Assembly (NCBI GenBank): GCA_035503715.1
Contig: DATJTE010000212.1
Span: 1-37,124, forward strand
Direction of reading: 5' to 3'
DNA: 37,124 nt
DNA from: OAS926 sp035503715
Lineage (GTDB): Bacteria > Pseudomonadota > Alphaproteobacteria > Rhizobiales > Rhizobiaceae
Of this stretch, positions 16,330-28,292 are shown piece by piece (position 1 is the stretch's first letter; each line of letters begins with the position of its first letter). The notes below the pieces were generated by a model. The model ran no database searches. It worked only from the letters and a program-made list of their open reading frames with translations, and was not told the DNA's origin. The translations under genes were made by a program, and so were the position numbers.

Positions 16330-17307
16330 TCAGGGGACCAGGATCGTCGTGCCGGTGGTCTTGCGGCTCTCGAGGTCCGCATGCGCCCGTGCCACGTCGC
16401 GCAGGGCGTAACGCTGGTTAATCCTGACGTCGACAATGCCCCTGCCGACCACGTCGAACAGCGCGGCGGCGGACTCTTCCAGTTCCTCGCGCCTGGCGAT
16501 GTAGACGAAGAGCGTCGGCCTCGTCATGTAGAGCGAACCCTTCTGGGCGAGGATCGCCGTGCTGAAGGGCGGAATCGGCCCCGACGACTGGCCGAAGGTG
16601 ACGAACATGCCGAACCGCTTCAGGCAGTCGAGCGAGCCCGGGAACGTGTCCTTGCCGACCGAATCGTAGACAACCTCGCACTTGGCGCCGTCGGTAAGCG
16701 CCGCGACCTCGGCGACAAAGTCCTTCTCACGGTAATTGATGACGTGGTCATAGCCGCTCTGCCTGGCGAGCTCCGCCTTCTCATCGGAACCGGCGGTGCC
16801 GATTGTCGTGGCGCCCAGATGTTTCGCCCACTGCCCGGCGATCAGCCCGACGCCGCCTGCGGCCGCGTGGAAGAGAATCGTGTGGCCCTTCTGAACCTTG
16901 AAGGTGCGGCGCAGCAGGTATTCCGCCGTCATGCCTTTCAGCATCATCGCCGCGGCCTGCTCGTCCGACACGTTGTCGGGGATGGTGACGACACGGTCGG
17001 CAGGCATCAGCCGCTTCTCGGCATAAGCGCCGAGCGGCGTCGTGTAGGCGACACGGTCGCCCGATTTCAACCAGTCCACGCCCTCGCCGACGGCGATTAC
17101 CTTTCCCGCGGCCTCGGCGCCGGGAATGACCGGAAGGCCATTGGGGGCCGGATAAAGTCCCGTGCGGTAATAGGTATCGATGAAGTTCAGGCCGATCGCG
17201 GTGTGGCGGATGAGGACTTCGCCTTTTCCCGGCCCCGGCAGGTCGACATCCTCCCATTGCAGCACCTCGGGTCCGCCATGGGCGTGGATGCGGAATGCTT
17301 TCGTCAT
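16330..17307 (-). CDS. NAD(P)H:quinone oxidoreductase, zeta-crystallin type
   Basis: A 325-aa member of the medium-chain reductase superfamily. The N-terminal GroES-like part has GEVLIRHTAIGLNFIDTYYRTGLYP and the quinone oxidoreductase signature in LPVIPGAEAAGKVIAVGEGV. The nucleotide-binding fold has AAAGGVGLIAGQWAKHLGATTIGTAGSDEK (GGVG). No zinc-binding cysteine set is seen, as expected for this group, which reduces quinones with NADPH. ATG 17307 stands one nucleotide after the pcs stop, so it is probably translated from the pcs message; no good Shine-Dalgarno of its own is visible. Confidence 0.92.
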   Translation of the reverse strand: MTKAFRIHAHGGPEVLQWEDVDLPGPGKGEVLIRHTAIGLNFIDTYYRTGLYPAPNGLPVIPGAEAAGKVIAVGEGVDWLKSGDRVAYTTPLGAYAEKRLMPADRVVTIPDNVSDEQAAAMMLKGMTAEYLLRRTFKVQKGHTILFHAAAGGVGLIAGQWAKHLGATTIGTAGSDEKAELARQSGYDHVINYREKDFVAEVAALTDGAKCEVVYDSVGKDTFPGSLDCLKRFGMFVTFGQSSGPIPPFSTAILAQKGSLYMTRPTLFVYIARREELEESAAALFDVVGRGIVDVRINQRYALRDVARAHADLESRKTTGTTILVP

Positions 17308-17308
17308 G

Positions 17309-18100
17309 TCAGGGTTTCTTTGCGCCGAGATTGGGAAACAACTGCATGATGCCGCCGATGCAGAACAGATAGATGCCGGTGACGGTGATGCCGATCTTGG
17401 TGACAAGACCGGCGTGTTCGCCCAGCACGCCGATCTGGTTGTAGAAATTCGCCAGGGCCGATTGCGCTAGCGCCAGCGCACCGAATGCGCACCACAGAAG
17501 CGTCATGGCAAGATTGATGGGGCGCAGCCGCACGACGCGTACGGGGTGCAGGAAATTGACCGGTACGAAGGTCAGGATGCCGGCCACGACAACGACTGCG
17601 AACGACACCCATTCGCCGGGCTCGATGACGAAGAGCGTGAACACCACCATGTTCCAGACGACCGGAAACCCCTTGAAGAAGTTCTCCTTCGTCTTCATGC
17701 CGGTGTCGGCGTAATAGATCGCGCTCGACACGACGATGATCGCCGCCGACAGGAACGATAGCCCCTCCCCCATGAAGCCGCGCTGGTAGAGCGCGAAGGC
17801 CGGGATCAGGACGTAGGTCACGTAGTCGATGATGTTGTCGAGCAGTTCGCCCGACCAGGTGGGCAGGATTTCCTTGACTTCGAGTTTCCGCGCGATCGGC
17901 CCGTCGATGCCGTCGACGAAGAGCGCCAGGCCAAGCCACCAGAACATCGCCGTCCAGCGCTGCTCGCTGGCCGCCACCAGCGACAGGAACGCGAGGAACG
18001 ACCCGGAAGCCGTGAGCAGATGCACGGAAAACGCCCGGGCCTGAGGCCAGGTGACCTCCTTCTTCCGGATCCGAACGGAGAGCGGTTTCTTCTCGCTCAT
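17309..18100 (-). CDS. pcs: phosphatidylcholine synthase
   Basis: A 263-aa inner-membrane enzyme that condenses CDP-diacylglycerol with choline to phosphatidylcholine, a lipid typical of plant- and animal-associated Alphaproteobacteria. The CDP-alcohol phosphotransferase motif is complete in the form known for Pcs: D66-G-x2-A-R71, G84, D88 and D92 (DGPIARKLEV..., SGELLDNIIDYVTY). About eight hydrophobic helices follow. Length and the ADTGMKTKENFFKGFPVVWN segment fit rhizobial Pcs. It is divergent from the UbiH-like gene (166-nt gap) and is followed after 1 nt by the quinone oxidoreductase gene. Confidence 0.95.
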   Translation of the reverse strand: MSEKKPLSVRIRKKEVTWPQARAFSVHLLTASGSFLAFLSLVAASEQRWTAMFWWLGLALFVDGIDGPIARKLEVKEILPTWSGELLDNIIDYVTYVLIPAFALYQRGFMGEGLSFLSAAIIVVSSAIYYADTGMKTKENFFKGFPVVWNMVVFTLFVIEPGEWVSFAVVVVAGILTFVPVNFLHPVRVVRLRPINLAMTLLWCAFGALALAQSALANFYNQIGVLGEHAGLVTKIGITVTGIYLFCIGGIMQLFPNLGAKKP

Positions 18101-18266
18101 ACGACAACCCGCTCCCTGCGCCTTCCTTCAGCGATTAAACATGACGGCCGGAAATCAAACAAGGCATGTCGCTGGGTGAGCAGGCACGGGAAGCTGGATC
18201 GAAACGCCACGTTGATCCGTTTTTCAGGCGCCTATATCCAAGGAGGCGACAAACACAGGTGAGCAC

Positions 18267-19487
18267 GTGGCTCCAAACGGCATAAAAGACGCGGAAATCC
18301 TCGTCGTCGGCACCGGCCCGGCGGGGCTTTTGTCTGCTCTCGCGCTTGGCCATGCCGGTTTCCGGACCGTGCTGGTCGGGCCTGAGCCACGGCTGGAGGA
18401 CCGGCGAACCACCACGTTGATGTCGCCAGCGCTTGGCTTGCTCGACCGCACCGGGGTCCTTGCGAGCGTAAAGCCCGGTTCCGCGCCGCTGAAAATCCTT
18501 CGCATCGTCGACGCGACGTCCCGGCTGGTGCGCAGCGCGCCGGTCACCTTTCATGCCAGCGAAATCGGGCAGGATTTCTTCGGACTGAACATCCCGAACA
18601 GAGAACTCCTCAAGACGTCGATCGAAGCCGTCCGTGCTCACGACGCAATCGATTGGCTGAATACGACTGTCGAACGATGGCAGTTCGACGAGAGCCACGC
18701 GGTCGCGACACTCGCGGATGGCACGGCGATTTCTGCCAAGCTCGTCGTCGCTGCGGACGGCCGCGTCTCCCCGGCCCGCGATGCCGCCGGCATCAAGACC
18801 TCGTCGCGCGACTATCCGCAATCCGCGCTTGTTCTGAATTTCTCGCACAGCCGCGACCACGGTTTCATCTCAACCGAGTTCCACACCGAAACCGGACCGT
18901 TCACGCAGGTACCGATGCCGGGAAAGATGTCGAGTCTCGTCTGGGTCGAGACGCCGGCGCGCGCGGCGGAACTCTCTCGCCTCGACGACAGCGCTCTGTC
19001 TGCTCTCGTCGAGGAAAAGATGCAGTCCATGCTCGGCCGCGTGTCGGTCGAGCCCGGCCGGCAGATCTATCCGCTCTCGACGCTGTTGCCGGACCGGTTT
19101 GCACTCAACCGCGTCGCTCTTGTCGGCGAGGCCGCGCATGTGTTCCCGCCGATCGGCGCGCAAGGACTCAATCTCGGCATCCGGGACATTGAGGACATCG
19201 TCGAAATCGCCGCTCGCCACCGGCAGGATCCGGGTGCGGCCGAAGCGCTGCGCGCCTACGATCTCAAGCGGCGACCAGACGTGATGGCGCGGTCGACCGC
19301 TGTCAACCTTCTCAATCGCTCGCTGCTCTCCGACTTCCTGCCGGCCCAGATGGCGCGCGGTGCAAGCCTTGGACTGTTGAGCAGCATTGCGCCACTGCGT
19401 GGCTTCTTCATGCGCGAGGGCATGCAGCCCGGCAGCGGCATTGCCCGCATCCTCACCGCATTACGGGAACAGGTCCGGCGGCAATAG
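18267..19487 (+). CDS. UbiH/UbiF-family FAD-dependent monooxygenase
   Basis: A 406-aa flavoprotein. The FAD-binding fingerprint is EILVVGTGPAGLLSALALGHAGF near the N-terminus; LVVAADGRVSPARDAAGI carries the conserved DG motif; and RVALVGEAAHVFPPIGAQGLNLGIRDIEDI is the GD-type motif with Glu in place of Asp. This is the pattern of ubiquinone-biosynthesis hydroxylases of the UbiH/UbiF/VisC group; which ring position it would modify is not decided. The start is GTG 18267 with AGGTGAG just upstream; AGGAGG at 18241 is too far away. The 3' end overlaps the convergent AEC transporter gene by 27 nt. Confidence 0.88.
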   Translation: MAPNGIKDAEILVVGTGPAGLLSALALGHAGFRTVLVGPEPRLEDRRTTTLMSPALGLLDRTGVLASVKPGSAPLKILRIVDATSRLVRSAPVTFHASEIGQDFFGLNIPNRELLKTSIEAVRAHDAIDWLNTTVERWQFDESHAVATLADGTAISAKLVVAADGRVSPARDAAGIKTSSRDYPQSALVLNFSHSRDHGFISTEFHTETGPFTQVPMPGKMSSLVWVETPARAAELSRLDDSALSALVEEKMQSMLGRVSVEPGRQIYPLSTLLPDRFALNRVALVGEAAHVFPPIGAQGLNLGIRDIEDIVEIAARHRQDPGAAEALRAYDLKRRPDVMARSTAVNLLNRSLLSDFLPAQMARGASLGLLSSIAPLRGFFMREGMQPGSGIARILTALREQVRRQ

Positions 19488-20423
19488 GCCTGACTTGATC
19501 GCGTAAAGCAGCGCAGTCACGGTTCCGACGGAGAGCAGCGTGGTGAGCAGGATGCTCGCGGAAGCGCGCTGGACATAAACCCCGTATTGCTGGGCGATGA
19601 CGAAGACATTTGTCGCTGTCGGCAAGGCGGCGAGCAGGACCGCCGAGAACACCCACACTTCCGAAAAATTACCGACCCAGCTCAACGCCACGTAGCAGAG
19701 TGCTGGATGCAGAACGAGCTTCAGCAAGGCGATCGCGCTGAGCTCGCGCGGTACGCGGTTCAGCGGGCGAAGCGCCAGCGTGACTCCCATCGCGAAGAGC
19801 GCGCAGGGTGCCGCCGCGCGCGACAGATATTCGAGCAGCCGCTCGATCGGCATCGGCGGGCGAAACTCGAAGAATGCCGCCGCCACACCGATCGCCGTCG
19901 CGATGATGAAAGGATGCAGTACGATCTTCTTGATCACGCTCAAGGCTAAATCCAGCGGCTTGCTTTTCTCGCTGCCGGACAGCGCCATCATCATCGGTGC
20001 GATGGCGAAATGCATGATGTTCTCGAAGCAGAAGATCAGCGCCACCGGCACAGCCGCCTCTTCGCCGAAAGCAAGCAGCGCCAGCCCCGGACCCATGTAG
20101 CCGATATTGCCGTAGGCCGAGGCGAGGCCGCGTATCGTCGAGGTGGCGATGTCGCCGCGCGACATCAGCACCGAGGCGACGAACATAATCGCAAAGATCA
20201 CATAGGTCGAGAACACCGCGCCGAAGATGTAGCCCCACTCGGTCAGGCGCTCGATCGGCGTCTTGGCCAGGAGCTGGAAGAAAAGCGCCGGCAGCGCGAC
20301 ATAGATGACGAAGGTCGTCATCCAGCCAAGCTCTTCCAGCGGCTGCTTTGTGATCCGGGCGACGAGGAAGCCCAGGAAGATCAGGCCGAAGAACGGCAGG
20401 ACGAGGCCGATGATTTCGGTCAT
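19461..20423 (-). CDS. AEC (auxin efflux carrier) family transporter
   Basis: A 320-aa protein with about ten membrane helices in two groups of five separated by a charged loop (SGSEKSKPLDLALSVIKKI). Characteristic elements are IYVALPALFFQLLA near the first helices, GNIGYMGPGLALLAFG, and LPTATNVFVIAQQYGVYVQRASASILLTT in the second half. Bacterial members move malate, malonate or other small organic acids, but the substrate cannot be read here. ATG 20423 (MTEIIGLVLPFFGLIFLGF) fits the family; in-frame codons upstream are unlike it. Divergent from hspQ and convergent with the UbiH-like gene. Confidence 0.9.
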   Translation of the reverse strand: MTEIIGLVLPFFGLIFLGFLVARITKQPLEELGWMTTFVIYVALPALFFQLLAKTPIERLTEWGYIFGAVFSTYVIFAIMFVASVLMSRGDIATSTIRGLASAYGNIGYMGPGLALLAFGEEAAVPVALIFCFENIMHFAIAPMMMALSGSEKSKPLDLALSVIKKIVLHPFIIATAIGVAAAFFEFRPPMPIERLLEYLSRAAAPCALFAMGVTLALRPLNRVPRELSAIALLKLVLHPALCYVALSWVGNFSEVWVFSAVLLAALPTATNVFVIAQQYGVYVQRASASILLTTLLSVGTVTALLYAIKSGLLPPDLFP

Positions 20424-20486
20424 GATCGGTCCGGTTGTGCTCGACCGCGCTATCGCGGCTGCCGCGTCAAGCGTCAAGGGGCGGGA

Positions 20487-20515
20487 TTGAAACAGGCCCT
20501 TTAGTGAGCCAAATA
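20487..20515 (+). promoter_or_regulatory. candidate hspQ promoter
   Basis: TTGAAA (20487-20492) and CAAATA (20510-20515) are 17 nt apart. The -35 matches both housekeeping and RpoH-type rhizobial promoters; CCAAAT at the -10 is nearer the heat-shock type. The resulting leader would be only about 10-12 nt. Confidence 0.4.
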
Positions 20516-20528
20516 AGCCGAAAGGCTT
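20515..20528 (+). promoter_or_regulatory. GAAA-tetraloop hairpin before hspQ start
   Basis: AAGCC-GAAA-GGCTT forms a 5-bp stem capped by a GNRA tetraloop and ends 5 nt before the start codon. It could limit ribosome access and melt on warming; this is inference, and the known ROSE-type thermometers are longer. Confidence 0.35.
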
Positions 20529-20533
20529 AGGTT

Positions 20534-20866
20534 ATGAGTGAAATCAGAAACGCGAAGTTCAAGATCGGACAGGTGGTGCGGCACAGGCTGTTTCCCTTCC
20601 GTGGCGTCATCTTCGACGTCGATCCGGTCTTTGCCAACACGGAAGCGTGGTATCAGGCGATTCCCGCAGAGGTGCGGCCGCGCAAGGATCAGCCCTTCTA
20701 TCACCTGCTCGCGGAGAACGCGGAGACGGAATACGTCGCCTACGTCTCGGAACAGAACCTGCTCGAGGACGAGTCGGGCGAGCCCGTGCGCCATCCGCAG
20801 CTCGGCGAGATGTTCGTGAAGACGCCAGACGGAACGTACGAACCCAAGGCGCAGTCGCGGCACTAA
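20534..20866 (+). CDS. hspQ: heat shock protein HspQ / hemimethylated-DNA-binding YccV domain
   Basis: A 110-aa cytoplasmic protein. The YccV-like fold is recognised from KFKIGQVVRHRLFPFRGVIFDVDPVFANTEAWY, PFYHLLAENAETEYVAYVSEQNLL and the tail HPQLGEMFVKTPDGTYEP; the length is that of the family. In enterobacteria HspQ binds hemimethylated oriC DNA and acts as a specificity-enhancing factor for Lon; the role in Rhizobiales is presumed similar. A short leader with a possible heat-shock-like promoter precedes it, and a bidirectional terminator follows. Confidence 0.92.
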   Translation: MSEIRNAKFKIGQVVRHRLFPFRGVIFDVDPVFANTEAWYQAIPAEVRPRKDQPFYHLLAENAETEYVAYVSEQNLLEDESGEPVRHPQLGEMFVKTPDGTYEPKAQSRH

Positions 20867-20888
20867 ACGATACGCCGGAAACAAAAAA

Positions 20889-20906
20889 GCGGGGCAAGAG
20901 CCCCGC
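20889..20906. terminator. bidirectional terminator between hspQ and ialB
   Basis: GCGGGGC (20889-20895) pairs with GCCCCGC (20900-20906) around AAGA. Four T follow on the plus strand (20907-20910) and six on the minus strand (complement of 20883-20888), so it can serve both convergent genes. Confidence 0.92.
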
Positions 20907-20931
20907 TTTTCACATTCCCATGAGGTCAGCC

Positions 20932-21555
20932 TCAGTTGGCCGCCTTCGCCTTATCCTGCTCTTCCTTGAGCTTCTTGGCGAAGTCCTCGTTGTTCTTGGC
21001 CACATAGTCCTGCAGCGCCTTCTGGCGCGCTTCGACGTCGGACGGCTGCAGCGCTTCGCCGTCATACGCGCCGGTGAAGCCCTGGAGGGTCACCTTGATC
21101 GGATTCGGCTGGTTCTGGAAGTTGATAGAGGTCAGCGTCAGTTCGCCGCCCTTCTTGAAGGTCCCAACCATCTGGTCGGTCAGCGCAACCTCGGCGACGC
21201 AGCGATCCGGGAAGCAGATCACGTAGTCGATCTTCTGAGCCTTGCCGCCGTCGATCTGCAGACCAACGCCGGGAGGCACGAGACGGCCGCTCGGGACTGA
21301 CACCTGGAAGACCTTGCGGTTCACCTTGCCCTTGAGCTCGATCAGGCTGACGGCCGTGATCAACTGGCCGGTCTGGGCGGTCATGATGTTCTGCACGTTG
21401 CAGATGTCGACATCTTGCTGCTTCGTGCAGGCCTTGAACCATCCCTGCGGGGCGGGAGCCTGCTGCTGGGCCAAAGCCGGCACGGCGCCGGTGGCCAGAA
21501 GGCCGGCAACGCTCGCGGCCATCACCGACAGGCGATAGGCGTTGGTGTTCGTCAT
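20932..21555 (-). CDS. invasion-associated locus B (IalB) family protein
   Basis: A 207-aa exported protein. Residues 1-29 form a signal peptide ending in ALA before QQQAPAPQGWFKAC. The mature domain has the paired cysteines of the family, C43/C52 (ACTKQQDVDICNV) and C114/C119 (VICFPDRCVAEV), and the segment VSVPSGRLVPPGVGLQIDGGKAQKIDY, which is a hallmark. The C-terminus is a charged helix rich in Lys, Glu and Ala. IalB was named for a Bartonella erythrocyte-invasion factor; in free-living Rhizobiales it is a common periplasmic or envelope protein of unknown role. GAGAGGA lies 11 nt upstream of the ATG. Confidence 0.93.
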   Translation of the reverse strand: MTNTNAYRLSVMAASVAGLLATGAVPALAQQQAPAPQGWFKACTKQQDVDICNVQNIMTAQTGQLITAVSLIELKGKVNRKVFQVSVPSGRLVPPGVGLQIDGGKAQKIDYVICFPDRCVAEVALTDQMVGTFKKGGELTLTSINFQNQPNPIKVTLQGFTGAYDGEALQPSDVEARQKALQDYVAKNNEDFAKKLKEEQDKAKAAN

Positions 21556-21716
21556 CGTCTGGAAATCCTCTCAAATCCCGGAGCCGGCATCGCTCGCCAG
21601 CGGTTTCCGCTACCTGTTGCCGAATTGAGGCAACAGAATGACTGTGCGCGGCCTGTTACACCGCCAGAAGCCGCGAATCCAGCCCGCGAACCCGGCAAAT
21701 TGAACGGTTAAGGTTA

Positions 21717-21740
21717 GCGGCGCGGCCTTTTGGGCGCCGC
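21717..21740 (+). promoter_or_regulatory. stem-loop in the spacer between ialB and the YejA-like gene
   Basis: GCGGCGC (21717-21723) pairs with GCGCCGC (21734-21740) around 10 nt. It lies in the 237-nt spacer between divergent genes, 52 nt before the downstream start codon. Nothing else is recognisable in that spacer. Confidence 0.35.
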
Positions 21741-21792
21741 CTGTGTTAGGGTTCGGGCGAATCGACATTTTGACGGTCGGGAGCGGCTTGGA

Positions 21793-23595
21793 ATGCGCCG
21801 ATTGATCTTTTCATTGCTCGCAGCGGCGGCTTTGGCGGCCGGCGCCGGCATGGCGCAAGCAGAACCTAAATACGGCATCGCCATGCATGGCGAGCCGGCC
21901 TTGCCGGCGGATTTTTCGCATTTCCCCTACGCCAATCCAGACGCGCCGAAAGGCGGCCGCATCGACTATGCCTGGCCCGGCACCTTTGACAGCATCAATC
22001 CGTTCATCGTGCAGGGAAGTGCGGCGCGCGGCAGCATCGACCTGGTGTTCGGCGATCTTGTCTTCGATCGGCTGATGATGCGCTCGAACGACGAGCCCTT
22101 CACGCTTTATCCGCTGCTTGCCAAGACGGTCGAAACCGACGAGGCGCGCAGCTTCGTCGAATTCACGCTCGACGAGCGGGCGAAGTTTTCCGACGGCGAG
22201 CCGGTCAAGCCCGAGGACGTGATCTTCACGATCGAACTGCTGCGCGACAAGGGTCTTCCGCGTTACGGCGTCAGCGCCAAGAAGATCGAGACGATGGAGA
22301 AGGTGGGCGAGCGCGGCGTCCGTATCACCTTCAAGCAACCCGACCGCGAATTGCCGCTGATCCTCGGCCTGATGGCGATCCTGCCCAAACATGCGATCGA
22401 TCCGGAGACCTTCAACAAGTCGACGCTGGAGCCGATGATCGGCAGCGGTCCATATCGCCTCGATACGGTCAAGGCCGGCGAGCAGGTCGTCTTCAAGCGT
22501 AATCACGACTATTGGGCGAAGGACATTCCGTCGAAGCGCGGCTTCGACAATTACGACGAGATCCGCCTCTCCTATTATCGCGACGACAACGCGCTCTTCG
22601 AAGGCGTCAAGAAAGGCCTCGTCGACATCTTCATCGAAGACAGCAGCGGCCGCTGGACGTCGGGTTACAACTTCCCTGCCGTCACCGAAGGCAAACTCAT
22701 CAAGGAGATTTTTCCGACCAAAACGCCTTCCGGCATGTTCGGCATTGTCATGAACAGTCGCCGGCCGGTGTTCGCCGACCGCGCGGTGCGCGATGCGCTG
22801 ACCAGCCTGTTCGATTTCGAATGGGCGAACCGGACGCTGCTCTCCTCCGCCTACACGCGCATCAAGAGTTTCTACGACAATTCGGAACTCTCCTCATACG
22901 GCCGTCCGGCGAGTGAGGCGGAAAAGGCGCTGCTTGCCTCCTTCCCCGACGCCGTCACGCCGGAGATCCTCGCCAATGGCTGGCAGCCGCCCGTCTCGGA
23001 CGGCACCGGCCGCGACCGGACCTTCCTGCGCGCCGGCTTCGACAAGCTGAAGGCCGCCGGCTTCGAGCTGAAGGATGGCAAAATGACCGGCCCGGATGGC
23101 AAGCCGCTGCGCTTCGAGCTGATGCTGAAGGCGAAGGAGAGCGAGCAGCTCGCGCTCGCCTGGCAGCAGACGCTGGCGCGCATCGGCATCGACATGACGA
23201 TCCGCTCCGTCGACGCCGCGCAGTTCCTCGAGCGGCAGGTGAATTACGATTTCGACGCGATGGTCTTCAACTACACCTCGTCGCTGTCACCCGGCGTCGA
23301 GCAGGTGGCGCGCTGGGGATCGGCCTCGCGCGATGCGCCCGGCACCTTCAACTATGCCGGCGTCGCCAGTCCCGCCGTCGACGCGATGATCGAAAAGATG
23401 CTCAACGCGAAGACGCGGGAGGAATTCGTCGATGTGGTCCGCGCCTATGACCGCGTGCTTCTGTCCGGCGCCTATACCGTGCCGCTCTATTTCCGGCCGG
23501 AGCAGTGGCTGGCGCGCTGGTCGCATATCAAAAGACCGGAAACGACACCTATATACGGCTATCAGCTACCCACCTGGTGGCGCGAGGACAACTGA
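21793..23595 (+). CDS. periplasmic peptide-binding protein, family 5 (YejA-like)
   Basis: A 600-aa protein. Residues 1-23 form a signal peptide (MRRLIFSLLAAAALAAGAGMAQA). Family-5 features specific to the YejA/microcin C group: YGIAMHGEPALPADFSHFPYANPDAPKGGRIDYAWPGTFDSINPFI at the mature start, then FTLDERAKFSDGEPVKPEDVIFTIELL, PMIGSGPYRLDTVKAGEQVVFKRNHDYWAKD, and near the end YNYTSSLSPG-type and GTFNYAGV segments. The ATG at 21793 has GGGAG 8 nt upstream. No permease or ATPase gene is adjacent, so it either feeds a yejBEF importer elsewhere or is an orphan. The thiol oxidoreductase gene follows after 15 nt and is probably co-transcribed. Confidence 0.9.
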   Translation: MRRLIFSLLAAAALAAGAGMAQAEPKYGIAMHGEPALPADFSHFPYANPDAPKGGRIDYAWPGTFDSINPFIVQGSAARGSIDLVFGDLVFDRLMMRSNDEPFTLYPLLAKTVETDEARSFVEFTLDERAKFSDGEPVKPEDVIFTIELLRDKGLPRYGVSAKKIETMEKVGERGVRITFKQPDRELPLILGLMAILPKHAIDPETFNKSTLEPMIGSGPYRLDTVKAGEQVVFKRNHDYWAKDIPSKRGFDNYDEIRLSYYRDDNALFEGVKKGLVDIFIEDSSGRWTSGYNFPAVTEGKLIKEIFPTKTPSGMFGIVMNSRRPVFADRAVRDALTSLFDFEWANRTLLSSAYTRIKSFYDNSELSSYGRPASEAEKALLASFPDAVTPEILANGWQPPVSDGTGRDRTFLRAGFDKLKAAGFELKDGKMTGPDGKPLRFELMLKAKESEQLALAWQQTLARIGIDMTIRSVDAAQFLERQVNYDFDAMVFNYTSSLSPGVEQVARWGSASRDAPGTFNYAGVASPAVDAMIEKMLNAKTREEFVDVVRAYDRVLLSGAYTVPLYFRPEQWLARWSHIKRPETTPIYGYQLPTWWREDN

Positions 23596-23610
23596 CCGGA
23601 GAGGTTGCCG

Positions 23611-24287
23611 ATGGCCGAACAAAAACTCAATATCGATGTCGTATCCGACGTGGTGTGCCCGTGGTGCTTCATCGGCAAACGCCGGCTCGAAAAGGCGATC
23701 GCCGCCCTGCCCGAAATTCAGGTCGACATAAGCTGGCGGCCCTATCAGCTCGATCCGACCATTCCCGCAGGCGGCAAGGACCGGCGCGAATACATGCTGG
23801 CGAAGTTCGGCACTGAGGAGCGCATCCGCCAAATGCATGCCAACATCATGCCGCTCGGCGCCGCCGAAGGCATTGCCTTCGATTTCGACGCCATCAAGGT
23901 CGCGGCCAACACGCTCGACGCGCACCGCGTCATCCGCTGGGCCGGCACTGCCGGCATCGACATCCAGGGCCGCCTCGTCGAGCGCCTGTTCAAGATGTAC
24001 TTCGAGGAAGGTCGCAATGTCGGCGACCACGCCGAGCTGGTCCAGGCCGCGCGCGAGGCAGGCATGGACGCGTCCGTCGTCGAGGCGCTGCTGCCGACGG
24101 ATTCCGACGCCGACGCCGTCACCAGTGAGATCGCAACCGCGTCACGCATGGGCATTCGCGGCGTGCCCTGCTTCCTGCTCGAAGGCAAATACGCGGTGAT
24201 GGGCGCGCAGGATGCCGAGACGCTCGCCGACGCGATCCGCCAGGTCGCTGCTGCGAAGGCAAGGGGCGAACTCAGCCAGCCGGCCGC

Positions 24288-24291
<4 letters not shown>
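23611..24291 (+). CDS. DsbA-family oxidoreductase, FrnE-like
   Basis: A 226-aa protein without a signal peptide. The thioredoxin fold has C16-P-W-C19 (VVSDVVCPWCFIGKRRLEKAI), followed by VDISWRPYQLDPTIP, an all-helical insertion, and the cis-proline loop GIRGVPCFLLEGKYAVMGAQ. This is the FrnE/2-hydroxychromene-2-carboxylate isomerase-like group; cytoplasmic members act as disulfide isomerases or have unknown partners. ATG 23611 is preceded by GAGAGG at 6 nt; a TTG two codons upstream is the alternative. The end overlaps the convergent mfd gene by 4 nt. Confidence 0.9.
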
Positions 24292-27794
<3,503 letters not shown>

Positions 27795-27808
27795 CTTGGT
27801 CGAGATGT

Positions 27809-28093
27809 TCAGATTTCAGTGCGGCGGCTTTTGATCCGCCCGAAAATGGAGAGCGACGCGACCTCGTCAGGCGGCAGACGTTCGCCTGTCAGCCACGGCA
27901 GGAGGTCGGTGTCCGGAATGTCGAGAAGTTCCTCATATTGGTCGATTTCGGCGTCGGTCAAGGTTTCGATCTCGGCGTCCGCGAAGCCCCCGAGGATCAG
28001 GTCCATTTCGCGCATGCCGCGCCGCCAGGAGCGTACCAGCAGCTTGCGCCGCCGCGCATCCAGTCCATCGCTCGATCGCGCCGTTCCGGTCAT
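27809..28093 (-). CDS. sdhE: succinate dehydrogenase FAD assembly factor SdhE
   Basis: A 94-aa soluble protein of the DUF339/SdhE group that helps attach FAD covalently to SdhA. The conserved RGxxE motif is present at residues 25-29 (SWRRGMREMDLILGGF), followed by the helical bundle with YEELLDIPDTDLLPWLTGE. The C-terminus is a basic extension (FGRIKSRRTEI) as in alphaproteobacterial members. AGGA lies 8 nt before ATG 28093. Mfd follows in the same direction. Confidence 0.94.
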   Translation of the reverse strand: MTGTARSSDGLDARRRKLLVRSWRRGMREMDLILGGFADAEIETLTDAEIDQYEELLDIPDTDLLPWLTGERLPPDEVASLSIFGRIKSRRTEI

Positions 28094-28163
28094 CGTTTTT
28101 TCCTGAATGAGGGCCGCATATAGCGTGCAAGCTCGGGCATGTCAGCCGGGGTTGCCGTTTATC

Positions 28164-28180
28164 TCCCCCTTTGGGGGGGA
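28164..28180. repeat. short C5/G5 palindrome, possible interspersed repeat
   Basis: TCCCCC-TTT-GGGGGGGA is a near-perfect 5- to 6-bp stem in the 199-nt spacer before the hypothetical gene. Similar CTCCCCC...GGGGGAG palindromes are familiar as interspersed repeats in Mesorhizobium-type genomes; only one copy is seen in this window. Confidence 0.35.
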
Positions 28181-28292
28181 AGCCGCCAGCCCCCTCCTGT
28201 CAGTATCTGTCAGCAGTCTTTCCACGATTCTGTCCACGGGGTGTCGCACCTCGCCGATACTGCGCGCATCGACCTCATCGGAACCCTGGATC

